In this document: positions 6,597-8,070 of the stretch, in pieces
How the letters are laid out: every line of letters begins with the position of its first letter
How positions within the stretch are numbered: position 1 is the first letter of the stretch
Assembly: GCA_003554235.1 (NCBI GenBank)
Contig: PWFY01000011.1
Span: forward strand, 1-8,070
Length of the DNA: 8,070 nt
From: Candidatus Aenigmatarchaeota archaeon
GTDB taxonomy: Archaea > Aenigmatarchaeota > Aenigmatarchaeia > PWEA01
Direction of reading: 5' to 3'
Notes under the pieces: model-generated
The model's input: the letters and a program-made list of their open reading frames with translations, nothing else
Database searches by the model: none
What the model was told of the DNA's origin: nothing
Position numbers and translations under genes: made by a program

Positions 6597-6604
6597 TTTT
6601 AAAG
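6597..6604 (+). promoter_or_regulatory. TATA-like box for the 6626-8070 operon
   Basis: TTTTAAAG starts 29 bases before the ATG at 6626, the same spacing as the stronger boxes before glmU and glmS. It lies just 8 bases past the glmS stop. The match is weaker, so readthrough from glmS could also supply transcription. No Shine-Dalgarno precedes the ATG, consistent with a leaderless message. Confidence 0.45.
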
Positions 6605-6625
6605 ATTACCCAATAAAAATAAACC

Positions 6626-6895
6626 ATGTCTGACGACGAGAAATTAGGATATCACAAAGGCGCATTGGAATCGCTGATAAACGAGAAGATTGAGTTGAAC
6701 CGCCTTGTAAACATAGTAAACTCTCTTATAAACAAGCATTCAGAGGCCCTAAAGGAGATGGGGGTCGACGTAGAAGAGTTTGCAAAAAATGTACAGAAAA
6801 AAAGGAGAAAGGGGGCACAGGACGCTCATAAAAGAAAGGAGGGTAGAAATGATGAAGTGATTGGAGGGGAAGGATTTTCTGGAAAGGAGGGGTGA
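6626..6895 (+). CDS. Small helical protein with basic tail, function unknown
   Basis: An 89-residue protein I do not recognise. Residues about 8-50 are predicted by eye to form two amphipathic helices (GALESLINEKIELNRLVNIV, then SLINKHSEALKEMGV), with hydrophobic residues spaced as in a short coiled coil or helical hairpin. From residue 57 the sequence is strongly basic (KKRRKGAQDAHKRKEGR) and then Gly/Glu-rich with low complexity (GGEGFSGKEG), suggesting a disordered, possibly nucleic-acid-binding tail. There is no signal peptide or membrane segment. It heads an apparent operon with a PIN nuclease, a pyrophosphatase homologue and rpo7; its stop overlaps the PIN start (GTGA). The start ATG is placed by a TATA-like box 29 bases upstream. 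The 3' part is purine-rich and carries ribosome-binding sequence for the next gene, which may shape the odd tail. A frameshifted tail is possible but not indicated. Confidence 0.7.
   Translation: MSDDEKLGYHKGALESLINEKIELNRLVNIVNSLINKHSEALKEMGVDVEEFAKNVQKKRRKGAQDAHKRKEGRNDEVIGGEGFSGKEG
6886..6890 (+). promoter_or_regulatory. Ribosome-binding sequence abutting the PIN start codon
   Basis: GGAGG is separated by one G from the GTG at 6892, making GGAGGGGTGA. That is much closer than the usual 4-8 bases, yet GTG is the only ordinary start consistent with the conserved PIN N-terminus. A second GGAGGGG lies at 6863-6869. Initiation may rely on coupling through the GTGA overlap. Confidence 0.45.
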
Positions 6896-7296
6896 ATCCG
6901 ATCGTAGAAGTCATACTCGATGCCAACTTTCTCATGGCGCCCGGAGAGATTGGAGTTAATGTTTTTCAGGGGATTGAAGAAGCAATAGAAAAAAACTACA
7001 GTCTTACAACCACCGAACCTGTAAAGACAGAGCTACAAAAGATATCAAAAAATAAGGGAGGGGAGGGGAGAGCAGCCCGTTTGGCACTTGAACTAATAGA
7101 GAGAAAAAATATCAATATAGAAAAGACAAAAAGAATGACAGGTGATGCCTCTCTTGTGGAACTTGCAGGAAAGAAAGAAGAACCTGTGGTAGCCACGAAC
7201 GATAAAAAATTAAGAAAACAGTTCAGGAAAGTGTCGGTTCCGACATTATATATAAGAACGAACGATCATGTGGAACTTGAAGGTGCCTTGAGATGA
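6892..7296 (+). CDS. Fcf1/Utp24-like PIN-domain ribonuclease
   Basis: A 134-residue single PIN domain. The N-terminal strand VEVILDANFLMAP carries the first metal-binding acid, D10; E47 (TELQKI), D85 (TGDASLVELA) and D104 (VVATNDKKLRKQ) complete the expected four-acid site, so it looks catalytically competent. The LDxNFLM opening and ATND-K-L motif match the archaeal Fcf1-like PIN family (related to eukaryotic Utp24/Fcf1, which cleaves pre-rRNA) rather than a typical VapC toxin, and no antitoxin-like gene fits beside it apart from the unrecognised 6626 gene. Archaeal members are commonly found close to rpo7, as here. The product probably acts on rRNA or other RNA in the cytoplasm. The start is GTG, overlapping the previous stop by 4 bp. 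The family is firm; the RNA target is inferred. Confidence 0.85.
   Translation: MNPIVEVILDANFLMAPGEIGVNVFQGIEEAIEKNYSLTTTEPVKTELQKISKNKGGEGRAARLALELIERKNINIEKTKRMTGDASLVELAGKKEEPVVATNDKKLRKQFRKVSVPTLYIRTNDHVELEGALR
7279..7285 (+). promoter_or_regulatory. Shine-Dalgarno for the pyrophosphatase homologue
   Basis: GAAGGTG ends seven bases before the ATG at 7293, within the last codons of the PIN gene, a normal spacing. It supports the ATGA-overlap start. Confidence 0.5.
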
Positions 7297-7790
7297 AGGA
7301 TAAAAAAAATTCCGGAACTTTCTTTCTTGTAAAGGCAAAGAAGGGAAGCCGTTGTAGGTATAACTTCAGCAGTAGAATACTGAAGGTCGAGGATATTCTA
7401 CCCGAGGAGGTTTGCTATCCAAACAACTATGGTATACTTACAAAGACCGCCCGAGAAAACAATGAGCCCATGGACGGTTTCCTTCTCATGGATGAGCCAC
7501 TGGAACCTGGATCATTCGTAAAGTCAAGACCTGTGGCAATGGTGAGGACAACCGAGGAAGGGATGAACATGGACAGGGCCATAATGGTTCCTTGTGACGA
7601 TCCCGAAAAAGATGATATAATGGATCTGGACGACATTAACGAAAAAATTGTTGATGGAATCAAGTCGTTCCTGGAAAAAATGTGTAGAAATAAAAACAGA
7701 GAGCTGGATATAAAGGATGTCGTAGATAAAGACACGACCCAAAGACTGATAAACCGCAGCAAAAAGATATATAAAGGCCGGAACAAGTAA
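7293..7790 (+). CDS. Family I inorganic pyrophosphatase homologue with substituted active site
   Basis: A 165-residue protein whose fold assignment rests on a near-gapless match to E. coli PPase: KGSR (17-20), CYPNNYG (41-47), EPMDGFLLMDEPLEPGSF (58-75), RPVAM (79-83), EEGMNMDRAIMVP (88-100), and a C-terminal helix SFLEKM. Family members hydrolyse pyrophosphate with several metal-binding Asp/Glu. Aligned to E. coli numbering from memory, only Y55 (Y46 here) and D70 (D61) of the main catalytic set remain. The substitutions are E20 to K14 or V13, K29 to R22, E31 to N24, R43 to D34, D65 to N56, D67 to E58, D97 to E88, D102 to M93, K104 to R95, Y141 to M130 and K142 to C131. Core and turn residues are kept, so this is not a decayed gene. 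It is probably a pseudoenzyme or a repurposed phosphate/nucleotide-binding protein. The ATG overlaps the PIN stop by 4 bp and rpo7 follows 30 bases on. Confidence 0.8.
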   Translation: MKDKKNSGTFFLVKAKKGSRCRYNFSSRILKVEDILPEEVCYPNNYGILTKTARENNEPMDGFLLMDEPLEPGSFVKSRPVAMVRTTEEGMNMDRAIMVPCDDPEKDDIMDLDDINEKIVDGIKSFLEKMCRNKNRELDIKDVVDKDTTQRLINRSKKIYKGRNK

Positions 7791-7809
7791 ATATGTGTCA
7801 ATCAAAACC

Positions 7810-7815
7810 AGGTGA
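7810..7815 (+). promoter_or_regulatory. Shine-Dalgarno for rpo7
   Basis: AGGTGA ends five bases before the ATG at 7821, matching the 16S-complementary GGTGA core. It fixes this start over the nearby ATG at 7830 and indicates an internal operon gene translated by SD recognition. Confidence 0.65.
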
Positions 7816-7820
7816 AACCA

Positions 7821-8070
7821 ATGTATAAAATGTTAAAAGTAAAAGACACCGTTCGAGTAGATCCCGAGAAGTTCGGGCTTGATCTCGAGGAAGCTGTCTA
7901 CCAGTCCCTTAAGGAAAAATATGAAGGAATCCTTGAAAGGGACCTGGGATTTGTTTTGTCGATAGAAGATGTATCAGAAATAGGCCAGGGAAAGGTAATA
8001 CCTGAAGACGGGGCAGCCTACTATCCTGCAGAATTTGAAATGCTTGTTTTCGAACCGGAGGAACATGAAG
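7821..8070 (+). CDS. rpo7: DNA-directed RNA polymerase subunit Rpo7 (RpoE'), N-terminal part
   Basis: The first 83 codons are present; the gene runs off the window, the full family length being roughly 180-190 residues. The opening MYKMLKVKDTVRVDPEKFG, the helix block EEAVYQSLKEKYEGILERDLGFVLSI, and GQGKVIPEDGAAYYPAEFEMLVFEP are characteristic of the N-terminal tip domain of archaeal Rpo7, counterpart of eukaryotic Rpb7. Rpo7 pairs with Rpo4 to form the polymerase stalk, which binds emerging RNA and helps open complex formation. The C-terminal S1 RNA-binding domain would lie beyond the window. In archaea spt4 and ribosomal protein genes (S24e, S27ae) often follow, so the operon probably continues. 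The 30-base gap after the pyrophosphatase homologue contains a good Shine-Dalgarno and no obvious promoter. Confidence 0.96.
   Translation, partial: MYKMLKVKDTVRVDPEKFGLDLEEAVYQSLKEKYEGILERDLGFVLSIEDVSEIGQGKVIPEDGAAYYPAEFEMLVFEPEEHE

Noticed and set aside
6626..7296. Toxin-antitoxin pair (6626 protein as antitoxin, PIN protein as VapC toxin)
   Set aside because: The PIN protein resembles the Fcf1-like family linked to rpo7 rather than VapC, and the small protein has no recognisable AbrB, RHH or Phd DNA-binding motif. The 4-bp overlap is as common in ordinary operons here.
7293..7790. Treating the pyrophosphatase homologue as a pseudogene
   Set aside because: The frame is intact with normal length, a ribosome-binding site, conserved core residues and the same codon style as its neighbours; only active-site positions are changed.

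Overview
This window reads as a compact archaeal chromosome segment. The reasons are an RNA polymerase Rpo7/RpoE' gene, an archaeal-type pyruvate:ferredoxin oxidoreductase beta subunit, an archaeal GlmU-like nucleotidyltransferase, an Fcf1-type PIN nuclease next to rpoE', TTTATAAA boxes about 30 bp upstream of several start codons, and almost no intergenic DNA. Arginine is written nearly always as AGA/AGG and isoleucine often as ATA. Several enzymes diverge at conserved active-site positions, which fits a fast-evolving lineage. DPANN (Aenigmarchaeota- or Nanohaloarchaeota-like) is my guess, but the lineage is not proven by this sequence. I see no tRNA, rRNA, CRISPR array or mobile element, and no gene-free stretch longer than 190 bp.

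Layout. (1) 1-389 is the C-terminal part of porB, probably the end of a por operon. (2) 466-3729, plus strand, is a three-gene operon: a GlmU-like bifunctional protein, a HAD phosphatase (4-bp ATGA overlap) and a phosphosugar mutase (GlmM/PMM family) that starts right after the HAD stop. (3) 3721-4665, minus strand, is an ArsR-like winged-helix regulator with a large S-layer-like C-terminal domain ending in a canonical EF-hand loop; it converges on the mutase with a 9-bp overlap. (4) 4666-4855 is an AT-rich divergent promoter region. (5) 4856-6589 is glmS. (6) 6626 to the window end is a second operon: a small unrecognised basic-tailed protein, an Fcf1-like PIN nuclease, a family I pyrophosphatase homologue with a heavily substituted active site, and the start of rpo7/rpoE'.

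How the genes fit together. GlmS (fructose-6-P to glucosamine-6-P), the mutase (to glucosamine-1-P) and GlmU (acetylation and UDP transfer) would form the complete route to UDP-GlcNAc, the donor for N-glycans and envelope polysaccharides. The S-layer-domain regulator sits between the two halves of this pathway, divergent from glmS, so it is a natural candidate to link envelope state to amino-sugar supply (inference).

The most unusual points are three divergent active sites. The nucleotidyltransferase half of GlmU lacks both expected metal-binding aspartates while its acetyltransferase half looks intact. The mutase has TASHHC where the family has TASHNP. The pyrophosphatase homologue, aligned almost without gaps to the E. 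coli enzyme, has lost most catalytic residues and may be a pseudoenzyme carried in an RNA polymerase/RNA-processing operon.
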